Source: Tetrapyrgos nigripes (lineage: Eukaryota; Basidiomycota; Agaricomycetes; Agaricales; Campanellaceae). From it: a DNA stretch of 64,000 nucleotides. Positions 46,714 to 57,600 of this stretch are shown here, in pieces; the stretch's first letter is position 1; each line of letters opens with the position of its first letter. The stretch spans positions 88,835 through 152,834 of the forward strand of contig JAACJM010000203.1 in assembly GCA_013368315.1 (NCBI GenBank). The letters are read 5' to 3'. Below the pieces are notes generated by a model. That model was not told the origin of the DNA. It worked only from the letters and a program-made list of their open reading frames with translations, and made no database searches. The translations under genes were made by a program, and so were the position numbers.

Positions 46714-48156
46714 ATGGCTGATACGGCCTTGAAGACCTTTTCTCTCGAAAATGACATTGTCGAGATCGCACCCGAAGATGCCATTTACAAGTTTGACGAG
46801 GAAGCCAGTAAGAAGATTAACCAGGAGTCACCTTGGGAGAAAGAGTTTCGTTCGTCTAACTTGACAGTCCTGGCCACTCGAGTCTAATTGCCTGGAACAG
46901 TCCTCACTACTTCAAGTCATGCAAAATTTCAGCAGTGGCTTTGATCAAGATGGTTGGTTCTCTTTCAGAACCAATCTTATGCTCGCTAACTTGTGGTAGG
47001 TAATGCACGCGCGTTCAGGTGTCCCGTACGAGATCATGGGCATGATGCAAGGAAAAGTTGTTGGAACGACTCTCGTCATTCTCGACTCTTTCGCTTTACC
47101 AGTTCAGGGTACAGAGACGCGTGTTAACGCTGGAAATGAGGCATTCGAGCACATGGTCTCGTATTGGCAAGGCAGTCAACAGGTGAGTATGCAAAACATC
47201 CAGCATGCTGTTTGATACGATCCATTTTCAGGCGGGTCGTCCAGAGAACTTGATCGGATGGTATCATTCCCATCCTGGATACGGATGCTGGCTTTCCGGA
47301 ATCGATGTATCGACACAGTTGGAACACCAAAAGCATCAGGATCCCTTTGTTGCCGTGGTGGTATGTCATTTGTCCCAGCTCCGAAGCCCTGGACTAATAT
47401 TGGGTTCAGGTTGACCCCAACCGTACCATGACCGCTGGCAAAGTAGACATCGGCGCGTTCCGTACCTATCCCGAAAACTACACTCCTCCAAACGTATCTG
47501 CGTCAGAATATCAGTCCATCCCTCTAAGCAAGATAGAAGACTTTGGTGTCCACGCTAATCAATACTATCAACTAGAAGTAGAGATATTCAAGTCAAGTCT
47601 GGAGACGCAGTTGTTGGATTTGCTTTGGAACAAGTATTGGGTCAATACCTTGAGTCAGAGTCCTTTGATCTCAGTCAGTTATTTTCTTTTTCATCAGCTG
47701 AAGTTTTCTGATTATTACTACAGAACAGGGCATATGCAGCCTCCCAGCTAGCTGATCTCAATCTCAAGCTATCCAAAGTCCAGTCGACCATCTCGAATAC
47801 ACGCGCAACTCTTCCGGCCTCAAAAGGAAAGGAAGATGGCAAGGTAAAGAGCTTGACCTATGTAGATTTCTTTGACTGAAAGCCGTGCAGCAGAAGGAGA
47901 AAGAGGACCAGCAAAAGAAGAAAGAAAACGAACTGGCGAAAAGCGTGAAAGACAGGTGTGTTCATTTGGAATGCCTTTACATCGGAACTAAAGAATCGTC
48001 TGCAGCACCAAAATCTCCATCGAAGCGCAGCACGGTCTTATCTCCCAAGTAGTGAAGGACTTCGTATTTTCTATGAGACCTGGGACCAGGCCGTTACCCA
48101 ACAATGAAGTCTCTTCAGAAGTGACACCTAGCGATGCGCCCATGAACATTGGCTGA
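46714..48156 (+). CDS. CSN5: COP9 signalosome subunit 5 (JAMM deneddylase)
   Basis: Eight exons (46714-46844, 46901-46952, 47000-47182, 47232-47360, 47410-47673, 47724-47843, 47891-47955, 48006-48156) give about 364 aa. The MPN+ core is complete: Glu in [10 protein letters not shown], and [14 protein letters not shown] with the two zinc histidines and aspartate of the JAMM metalloprotease motif near residue 133. [20 protein letters not shown] and [13 protein letters not shown] are typical Csn5 blocks. Csn5 removes Nedd8 from cullins within the COP9 complex, and in fungi affects development and light response. The first two introns have weak donors (GTTTCG and GTTGGT), chosen because they alone restore [13 protein letters not shown] and IKMVMHARSG. 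A Lys/Glu-rich coiled stretch ([15 protein letters not shown]) lies before the C terminus. Confidence 0.95.
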
Positions 48157-48546
48157 TATTTTGGTGGATTGGAGTTTAGAAGTGCTACTATAATCTTGAT
48201 GAACGCATTGTCGTTCGTTGTTGTAAAATAGTGTACAAGAATTAGATTGCGTAGTCAGGCCCACTCCCAGTCGTGCCTTTGACGGGCACTGCCCCGTATT
48301 CATGTTCGCCGGATACGAACGCTTGTGATTGACAAAGACGAAGAAGCGTGCCAAATGGGGAAATATGTGAAAGGGAACGACCACGATGTGCTATCCCAGA
48401 GGGGTACTTTTCCCGCGCTCACTGTTTGTGACGACGAACTCGAATCTTTTGACAGTCATGGCCCAAAATGTGACAACGTACTCGAGCCTTTTAACAGCCA
48501 TGGTCCAAAACATCTGCTTTGTCTCATTTCTATCCTCTTCCAACCC
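48157..48546. other. Intergenic region with a small in-frame tandem repeat
   Basis: Between CSN5 and the HMG-box gene. Around 48438-48510 a segment of about 36 bases is repeated, encoding ESFDSHGPK and EPFNSHGPK if read in the HMG frame. An ATG at 48355 would add 64 residues to the HMG protein; it may instead be leader sequence. Confidence 0.45.
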
Positions 48547-50282
48547 ATGGAACATACCTTCAAGTTTGACCTCACTCCCGAACCTACTTTGCACGATCTC
48601 CAGGCAGACAGTCCACTATCTGAAGGCTCAATAGAGTCTGTGGATTGCACCCCTATCGAACTTGACCCGGTTTTCGAGTCCGGCTCCTCGCCGCGTCCTT
48701 CTCGTTCTACTGCAGACGCACTCAAACTCAAACGACCTCGCAATGCCTTCATCATCTTCCGTTCGGAAGCGTGCAAGGGTTTCAAGAGTGTCGAGCGGGA
48801 CAACCGACACATCTCTCATATGGCCTCTCATCTTTGGAATAACCTTTGCGAGGAGAGAAAGGCTATCTATCGTCGCATGGCCAATGAAGAGAAGGCGCGG
48901 CATCGGGAAATGTATCCCGATTATCGTTTCACTCCCAAACCTCGTAGCAGGCCTGTCATCAGGCGAAACGTCAAGAGAGCTACGCAGCCACACTTGGAAC
49001 GGTCAGCCAAGATTGCTGATATGTATAAGCGTGGGCTGCGCGAAGACGATTTGAAGGAGGCTACCGCGAAGCTCGATGAAGAGTGCCCGATTGTCGAGGA
49101 GGACGAGGTCCAGGAAGAAAAAGGCAAGGGTAGTAACAAGAGAAGGAGATCTCCCGTTACGACGCGTCGCACCGGCTCTCGAAGTCAGTCGGCCAGCTCT
49201 GACGCGTCTGAAAGCTCTTCTTCCGTAGTTGTTGCTCCTCTTTCGGCTCTGGACGAGCCGTCATTGGTTTTCCGTAGCCCTATCCTCCCTTCTTGTCCTC
49301 ACGTTCCTTCTCGTCGGCTTCCTTCTGAAGCATCTTCAGGTGCAATTCGTCTTCCAGTGAGTACTTCGTTTTCATGTCATTCCTTTCCTTATTGTTCATA
49401 TCTTCTTTCTAGTCGTCCAACCAAGAACGATCCTCTGTTCCCACTGGCAAATCGTTGCCCTTTGCACGGCATTTGTCGGCAACAGAAGAATTGGCTTCAC
49501 AGCCGCTCTCCGATTTTCGTTTGCACGACCAGGTGACGGAACTAGTGGTAACATCCCCTGGATATCTTGGTTATCAGAGCACCCCTGCTATCAGCGATGA
49601 TAACTCCCATGTCGTCTTCCAAGTTCATCCTCACTCTCAGAGCCACTCGAACCCCTTTTTCGTCCTCGGCTATCAACACTGTGTTGCATACCCTCAGCAA
49701 GACAGCTCCATCTACACTGAAAACGTCAACGGTCGTCCTCAGTTTTCAATCCATGCCCCGGAGCAGCCGACCCAATATAGCATGCACGTCCATCCACAAC
49801 CACCATATGGACTGAACACCGATCATCATGACCAGGCATCGATGTTGTTCAAGTCCGTTCATCTCTCGCCTCGTTTTCACGCCCCTCAGAACATGCCAGT
49901 ACCGATGCCCTCGTTTGCCACGAGGGACTCCTCATTTGGGTATGAGAGTGAGGAGTTTTCCTCTCCCGAGTCTGGTCATCTTCTCCCGTTTTCCAATTCA
50001 CCCGAGTTGGGAAGCCCGCTTAGCCTTCCCGAGACAGCTGGCCATTATAGTGCCTCGCCGATTGATGATATGGGCGCCATCTCGGTCCGTTTCTACAACG
50101 ACGTGCTTGGCTCGCTGCAGCAGTGTCATGAGCACGCTTCCCCTGGACATCATGCTGAAGAAGCCCTGCCAGCGGATGCTTCTTCACAGGTAGTTGGGCA
50201 CTTGGAGAACTTGGATTTGGGTCCTAGTGTGGAAGGTATAGAATGGTCGCAGTATCTCAATCTGGATCAATTCATTGGTTGA
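48547..50282 (+). CDS. HMG-box (MATA_HMG-type) transcription factor
   Basis: Two exons (48547-49356, 49413-50282) give about 559 aa from MEHTFKFD. Residues about 60-128 form the HMG box: KRPRNAFIIFRSEA, NRHISHMASHLWNNL, YRRMANEEKARHREMYPDYR, ending in YRFTPKPR, as in fungal mating-type and sexual-development HMG regulators. A basic nuclear-localisation stretch (NKRRRSP) and a Ser-rich region follow. The rest is Ser/Pro/His-rich and probably an activation region (SPGYLGYQSTP, SFGYESEEFSSPESGH), ending in EGIEWSQYLNLDQFIG. It is far longer than a classical MAT HMG protein and has no pheromone or homeodomain genes beside it, so it is more likely a developmental regulator than the mating-type locus. 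Confidence 0.85.
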
Positions 50283-50484
50283 AAACTTCGTTGACTGACG
50301 AGTTTTCTTTAATTCCAAAGGACCGATGTTATTTTTACTACGTTTTCCTCTCTTTCTCTCTCGCGACCTGGACCCTTCTCGTTGAGCTGTTTTCTCGTTA
50401 TTCAATTGAACACCTGGATACCTCCTCTTCTCCTTCTCCTGCTGTTCTAGGTGACTCGGAGGCTTTGTTACTTTGACATCTTTT

Positions 50485-51414
50485 GCTATCTAAACTTTAT
50501 TTGCATATCCTATGCATTATGCTTTGCCTTACGATTTCAAATGCGTCCTGCATATTTTTGCTTCCTCTTTCTGTAGCATAACAAAAATCTATCTATCCTG
50601 ATTCTTGGGATGTACATATTTCGAGTTGACATCAATGTGACTTATACCAGTCAAGACTGCATAAGTGAAAGCTGTGGACGACGCCCTGTCCCGTCTGCAT
50701 GTGGCCGCTTGGTTAAGTTAACGATTTGCTATGGCGTGTGTGTTGTAGTGTGTCTAGCACTGGTATTACTACAGGTCCATAACAGCGACTACCATATCCA
50801 GATGGAGCCATTTGCGTTAAGTTGACGAGGTTCAAAGGTTGTGTAGGGGTTTGCAGTCCAGTACCGAGACTACATATTTTCTTGTGTTGTAACGAATGCA
50901 GAACGAAGAAGGGAAATAGGTCGAGTGAATCCCGAGATTGACACGGATCCTTATACACATCGAAGGCTATCTAAACTTTATTTGCATATCCTATGCATTA
51001 TGCTTTGCCTTACGATTTTAAATGCGTTGCTCCTGATATTTTCTTCTTCAACCTGTAGCATATCAAAAATCTATCTATTTTGACTTATACCAGTCAAGAC
51101 TGCATAAGTGAAAGCTATGGACAACGTGCTGTCTCAACTGGATGTGGCCGCTTGGTTAAGTTAACCATTTGCTATGGCGTGTGTGTCGTAGTGTGTCTAG
51201 CACTGTAACTACAGGTCCATAACAGCTGGCGCTTGAATCACTAAGTATCCAGACGGAGCTATGTGCGTTAAGTTGATTGACGAGGTTTTGTAGGTTTTTG
51301 CAGTCTAGTACCGAGTCTACCGTATTTTCTTGTGTAGTATGTAGCGAATGCAGAACGAAGGGAAATAGGTCGAGTGAATCCCGGGATTGGCATGGTTCCG
51401 TATATATATGGAAG
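50485..51414. repeat. Tandem duplication of about 0.48 kb
   Basis: Unit A (50485-50965) and unit B (50966-51414) both start GCTATCTAAACTTTATTTGC, share GTGGCCGCTTGGTTAAGTTA and GGAAATAGGTCGAGTGAATC, and end in GAAG. Unit B lacks a segment present near 50600-50640 in unit A and has small insertions. Neither unit codes. It fills the space between the HMG gene and the F-box pseudogene. Confidence 0.85.
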
Positions 51415-51443
51415 TGTCATAAAATAAAAGCAGGTGGTCCTTC

Positions 51444-53208
51444 CTAATGTGCTTGTTCAGAGTCAGAGTCAGAGTCCAACTCAAGCCAAGGACCACATAT
51501 AGGCGTCCGCGTTGACACAGTTGTGACCGTCAAACCATCAGCTTTAAGAGCACAGAGTCTCTCCCAATGCGCACCACCACATGCGAAATCCTCCAGTGCT
51601 CGATAGGGATCAGGAACTGTTGCGTGTAACTCGAAGTGACGAAGACTGGCACGACGAGACTCCAGCATAGAGACAATTTCTGCCCGTTGACGTAGGCTAG
51701 GCTCGCCAAACCAGGTAATGTCTTGGAGCTCGAGCATCAAGTTGGTGAGTCCGGGTATCAGAACTGGTGTGGTTTCTGACTGGGTAGTTAAATTGAGAGC
51801 ATTGAAAAACGAAGTCGTATATAGAGAGTAGTAATGTAGCGTGGAAGAAGTACCAAGTTCTGTAAAGATGGCACCAGTGGTAATATTTCGATGAGTTCCG
51901 AGTCTGAGAACATAAGTTCTTCTAGTCTCAGATTGCGAATTTGTGGGGACTGCTCTAGCATGCCTCTGAGATTGTTCAGAAAATCTTGGGTGTGCCTTTT
52001 TGGCCTGCTATAGTCCATCCGGAGGAAAGGGAGATGAGGTTGGGTAGATGAAGATAGGGCAAGAGATTGCCCAACGGAGCCGAATGCTGGCAAGTGAAAT
52101 CGAGAGTCTGAAGCAACGAAAACACAACATTTGCTGTTGGAACACGATGGGACAGACACCAAGGCTCAAAGACCTCGAGGTATTTTAGTTGAGGGCATCG
52201 TGCAGCCAACTTTGGGATACCGACTGGGTCATATTCCATGAGATGGAGCTCAGCCAGTTGTTCGTATGGAAGGGGAAGGGAGGCATCGGGGCTCTTTATG
52301 CGGAGAGTCCGTAAGGCAGAAGCGTCACCAAAGTGGACAGAAAGAAATCCATTCACGTAACGGTAACTTTCAATATCCCAATCCAGTTCCAGATCCTTGA
52401 GATTCCGTGCCATGCAGACCGGAAGATCCTCTTCCAGTGCATCATGAGCCCTTTTGTCAATCCATCTGTAGATCTCTAACGACAAGTAAAGTGAAGCTCG
52501 CTCCCATCGAGGCTTTGCATCCAGCAAGACCCGGAGCAGTGACCATGATTCCTGCGCCAGCATCTGCTGCCGGAATTCTTCGTCATCTGTATCGTAATCG
52601 ACGAAACGCCGGTACTGCCTGGTTGCTTCGATCCTGAGGGTAAGAAGAGCAGGTCTAGAGCGTTCCAAATAGAGGTCCACTAATCTCCGGACATCCCAGT
52701 TTCTCATTGAACCCAGGTCAACGACCATATTTGACCATAGCTCAGGACGAGATAGTGCAATTCTGCGCCACTGGCTGCATGTCCTGGCAATGTTGAGTGT
52801 GGGCATCTTGGTGATAGATTGGGAGGTGTAGGTGCCCGTCGTGATGGACAGACTAGGACTGTCGATGCAGAGAAGGGAGAAGATGTAGAGGACCAATTCA
52901 ACTGGGAGCTTCCGGACTGGCGCCAAAAGTGCAGCGTGGTCATCTCTGGCTTTTTGGAGTTCGCCTCGAAGCGCGTTTAGCTCTGCAAGAGTATGTTTCA
53001 GAGACTCTATCTCTCTGTCGCAACTCGCCAAATCTTTGTCGATGTCATTGACGAGAAGTTTCATCTGGGCAACTTCTGACTCGGACAGTAGGTATGTAGT
53101 ACGGAGGCGGTCGTGCAGCAGCGAAAAAATGATTCTCTCTGGCGTGACGAGCGATGCATGACATTTAGAACAGAGTATCGTGGTGGTGCTTTCGTTGGTC
53201 GTCTCCAT
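51444..53208 (-). pseudogene. F-box/LRR-like gene with two apparent frameshifts
   Basis: The N terminus starts at METTNESTTTI (53208), with CSKCHA, a coiled coil (VNDIDKDLASCDREIESLKH) and an F-box (VRKLPVELVLYIFSLL) followed by leucine-rich-like segments, as in large agaricomycete F-box families. The first frame runs to about 51974. LPNLISLSSGWTIAG should become LSLRMDYSRPKRHT, which needs one extra base near 52023. A second change near 51822 (CTCTATATACGAC) needs two bases removed to join LPRYITTLY to TTSFFNALNL. The final frame ends in WERLCALKADGLTVTTVSTRTP and DSDSDSEQAH at 51444. The neighbouring paralogue supports the expected sequence. Either a recent pseudogene or two sequence errors; the repaired product would be near 580 aa. 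Confidence 0.6.
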
Positions 53209-53558
53209 ATGGGGGTCTCGTCTCAAACGCGTAAAATAGCTTTTTTGTTGACTGCAGACTAGACCAGATAAGCAAAAGTACAGATATACAGAGCAGAACG
53301 CACCTTTGGTACCAAGGACACTTCAGAGCTTCACGTCGCTAATAAAGAGGATATCGAAGTGGCTGTGTAAGATTTGGTTCTCTCTCACGGCGAGGAAGAG
53401 ACAAGAGAGTATAGATTGCTGACGACCGCAGTATCAATCTAACAAGACAAGAACTGCTACAAGTACATCCTTACGACTTAGCGGAACGAAATAGTCTGTA
53501 GCTCTGAAAGAATGGTAAGTCGTAGTACGAAAGCTCTGCGTATCTTCACTCTATGTTA
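53209..53558. other. Gap between two F-box paralogues
   Basis: About 350 bases holding the promoter of the 51.4-53.2 kb gene. No other feature recognised. Confidence 0.4.
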
Positions 53559-54224
53559 TCATTCTGAATCAGTGCCCTCTTCTTCATCCAAATCAACGCA
53601 GGAGCTAAGTGGTGTTCTAGTGAACACAGTGGTCACCGATAAATTGTCTGCACCTGCTTTGAGAGCACAAAGCCTTTCCCAGTACGCACCACCAGACTAA
53701 TCTTCTAGTTCTTCATAAGAAGTCGCAGTCGCGGCATGAAACTTGAAATGACGGAGGGTTTTTGCGATGAGAATCGAGCATGGAGACAATTTCCGCAGGG
53801 TCTACCGTAACCATACGATCGCGAAGGGTAGGCTTACCCTGCGAAATATCGGTATCTGCTTCCGTGAAATTGAGCTTCAAGTGGGTGAGTTGGGGGACGA
53901 GACTTGGTGTCGAGGCCGACTGAGCACTGGGGAAGTGCACTAGAGCGTCGAAGAGACCCTTTGTATAGAGAGTGTCATAACCGGTGTGAGGTAGAAGTGT
54001 CAAATTCTGCAATGACGACATAAGCAGCAGAATCCCGAGTTTGAGAAGAGATCTCCTTCTACACTCAATCGGTGAAGCCCCGAGGACCGTTGCAAAACGG
54101 TCTTCAAGCCGTTGACAAACTTCTTTTTGTGCTTGAGTTTGGTATCAGGATCATCATCCGATTCCTTCATATGAAGTGAGAGAGCAGTGAGGTTGGGTAG
54201 ATGAAAAAGGATAAAAATAGGCAA
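53559..54224 (-). pseudogene. C-terminal fragment of a second F-box paralogue
   Basis: Segments match the C-terminal third of the gene at 51444-53208 in order: HLPNLTALSLHMKES, SSLQNLTLLPH, DTLYTKGLFDALVHF, DPAEIVSMLDSH, and YWERLCALKAGADNLSVTTV with an acidic end (DEEEGTDSE). The N-terminal F-box half is missing. At least two frameshifts (near 54015 and in the A-run near 53765) and an in-frame TAG near 53697 break the frame. A dead partial duplicate in tandem with its parent. Confidence 0.75.
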
Positions 54225-54657
54225 AGCACCGGGAAGTGAGGGAGAGTGCTTCTAAAGAATGACCGTACCGTCTCGACGACGACAGTAGTGCAAGTAACAT
54301 ACGGTACGGGTACGCGACGGTCATACCCGCATTAGACCGTCCGTAATTACCGTACACGGTCGTATTCCCGAAACCACATTTTGTAGATTGCGTCGTGATT
54401 CAGTCGATATTTGCTGCTGAGATGAGAGTAAACCCCTGGTAAACTCCCAAAAAAAATAAGTAAATTCTGCTCATTCAATACTCACCGAAAGTAGCACCGA
54501 GGGATTGGCACAGACCCATTATATAAGAGTCGTAGAATGTTGAGCAATGCGTTGGTAGTTGCAAGAGGCGTCTGTGAAAAAGTTGTGAACGCGACTTGAA
54601 CTTCGTCCCAAACTTCGATGCTCCGCATCCCCAAACTATGAATCACCTACTCGTACT
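54225..54657. other. Intergenic region
   Basis: About 430 bases. Near 54290-54365 a run of CGGT/ACCGT words (TACGGTACGGGTACGCGACGG) gives local weak palindromes. An ATG at 54638 opens a seven-codon upstream frame (MNHLLVL) that overlaps the WDR59 start out of frame. Confidence 0.4.
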
Positions 54658-57600
54658 ATGAATCCAGATATCACAAATGGAAACCAAGTAGATTTACCCA
54701 TCCAAATCTCATCGCCTTCACAGCATGATCGCGGAGCACGCAAAACAAGTCTCCTTTCTGCTCGGCGACCGCCTCCTCTACAGGAACAACCTCGCAGGAG
54801 AAGTGATGAATCTAATGAGGTTCAAAGGTCATTGAGCATGGAAGTGCCCTCTCCGGAGGAGGTCGAGGACGGAGGTATACGGACTAGTCTGGAAATTGAT
54901 ATGAAGGGTTTGGTCGGGGATGCTGTAGGGAATGTGAGTGCTCAACAGTCCTTCACGTCCAGAGTTGCTCTAACTGAATGGAATGCTTGTATATAGATGA
55001 GCATAAGCCCTGCTTCACGAGATGTCGTACTCGCTGCGTATGTTGAACCTCGTTCGTTTTCACTGTGGTCGTTTATATTTCGGAATGCAGACGACGAGGA
55101 CTGTTCATCATCGACCTCGAAGCACCGCTGGAAGTGCCTCGGTTCCTGCCACAAGGTGGAACTTGGGATGTAGCAGACGTCCAATGGAATCCTCATCCTA
55201 GTAGAGCGAACTATGTCGTATCTACCTCCAGTGAAAAGCTGTATGTATTCCATAGTCTCGTCGCATATTTTCGGCCTAATTTTTGCAGTCTGATCTGGAA
55301 CCTGGACTTGGCTGGCAAGACATCTATTGAGCACATTCTACACTCTCACTACCGCGCCATAACGGATATTAATTGGCATACGACGGAGTGTGATACTGTT
55401 GTTAGTACAGGCATTGACTCTTGGGTTTGGGCTTGGGATTTACGCGAGACGCGTAAACCGATTTTTGGGCTGTGTGCTTTCAATTGTGAGTGACTTGTTG
55501 TAAAACTGAGGGTTCTGGCTGAAATGTCCCACAGCTCCTGGTACACAAGTGAAATGGAATCGTCAAGATCCTAATATTTTGGCCTCTTCACATTCAAATC
55601 GAGTGCTCATATGGGATCGTAGAGTATGTGGTAAAGCAGCCTGACTCGCGGTATCTCACGGACTGAAAATGCTTCAGAAAGGTTCTCTTCCTATCACTAC
55701 GCTTGATGGCCACACTTCCCGTATCTACGGTATTGACTGGTCACATACTGCTCGAGATGAAATAGTCACTTGTTCCTTGGACAAAACCATCAAGCTGTGG
55801 AACACAAGCGAGTGCTCTGCAAGTTCAAGTTTCCGGGCTGGTTCAATATCTGCTCCCCCGTCTCCTATATGCGAAGTACGGTCTGGAGCAAAATGTACGA
55901 TCAACACAAATTATCCTGTTTGGCGAGCACGGAATCTTCCTTTCGGAAGAGGTATTTTGAGTTTGCCACAGCGAGGCGAGACGGCACTTGAGATGTATGC
56001 GATTTCAGATAATCAGCTTGGAGGGAGTGCTGCAGTGAAGACTTTTGAAGGGCATACAGATGTTGTGAAGGAGTTTGTTTGGAGAAGGGGTGGTTATGGT
56101 AAGATTCTACACTTTTTTTGAGCAGGCATACTCAGTCAACCCTCTGGCAGATAATGGCGGATATCAGCTGATCACTTGGTCGAAAGATAGGACTTTGAGA
56201 TTCTGGCCCATGGATTCCGAAGCACTGCGTGTAAGTCCTTCTCTTTCCCGCTTTGGAAATTTCATGTTGAATGAGTTTTTGTTATCAGAAAGTGGGATAC
56301 ATCCCTCCCGCTCGAGGACGGTCTAGTTCTTCTGGGAACAGCAAAGTCAGAGACCATACGATAACAAACACGAAATCCTTCCGGAATCTATCAGAGGCTG
56401 CTGGCTTCCTTCCTCTGTTGTCAGCACCCGTCGGCAATAGGGCCATCCTTGCTGAAGTGCGCGCAGGGATACCACTACGACGAAGAAACGATAGTATAAC
56501 CAATCAACAACCAAACTTGGCTCTACAGAAAACCTTTACTCTGGACGTCCATCCGAGTTCTCTTGTGTCCGGATCCACAGACACGATTAAGCTCTCATCT
56601 ACTTTGAGACCATTCGGTCCTTTGAGTGCCACTGGAGGCACTATGAGCCGGGGTGCTGCAGGAAATAAATCTCGTGCTAATGTTGATGCTCTTTCGTGGC
56701 TGTCTAGTGTCAAAGTAGGAGAGGGAAGAAGGGGAAGCAGTTCTGGACCACAGAGCCGGGCTGATAGCGGCGAGACGTCCAGGAAGAATTCTAAAGATGC
56801 TGGGAAAGGAGAGTCAGAAGAAGTTATTGGGGAAAAGAACAAGAGGAGCGAAAGTCGAGCTCTACTGCCGATGGAGGACAGAGATACCAATCAAATGTTG
56901 CAAGATGAGTGAGTGTCGATCCTTTCTACTTGAGGTCACATTGTGCTAAAGCAGATCGTAAGGATTACTTCTGTCTTGAATAAGCTGGCTTCTTCCAAGG
57001 TCAAGCTAGAGAAGGTAAGTGATGACAATGTCTCACTCGAACTGCTGCTTATGTGTTGTGACTCTCAGCATGACTTGACGAAAAAACGGACGTGCACTCT
57101 CGGCTTACAGGTTCCATGGGGTGCCAACTCTACCATATTCTTGCGCATTACTTTCACGTTTCCTCGAGATTATCCTCACGCTTCATATCCCGATGGGATA
57201 CCCACAGTCAACCTCGAACACACGCCTTTGATATCCATTCAAGATAGGGCATTCATACTGCGTCGTCTTCGTACAATAAGAGAGACTAGGAGACCATGTT
57301 TAGAAGCCTGCCTGAGGTTTCTACTCTATCGTAATGAAGATGAAAAAGCCGACATTCTTCTAGACTCGGAATCTTCTTCCGATGAAGACGAGCCTGGCAC
57401 TAAGAAAGAGAAAGAGATCACGGTGTCGTTATTGCGCAACAATAAAAACCTTGCTGAACCTAGGACATCCCAAGGCAGTTTTGGACCAAATGGCAAGTCG
57501 TTGTTCCCATTATTCACAGCAAGTACTCAACAGAATTTCAGGCGAGCTTGTGTGTTTCTTCAGAGCACCACCTAGACTGGTTCAAAATGTCATTCATACT

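Noticed and set aside
48547..50282. Mating-type locus from the HMG box
   Set aside because: No homeodomain pair, pheromone or receptor gene is nearby, and the protein is much longer than a typical MAT HMG protein.
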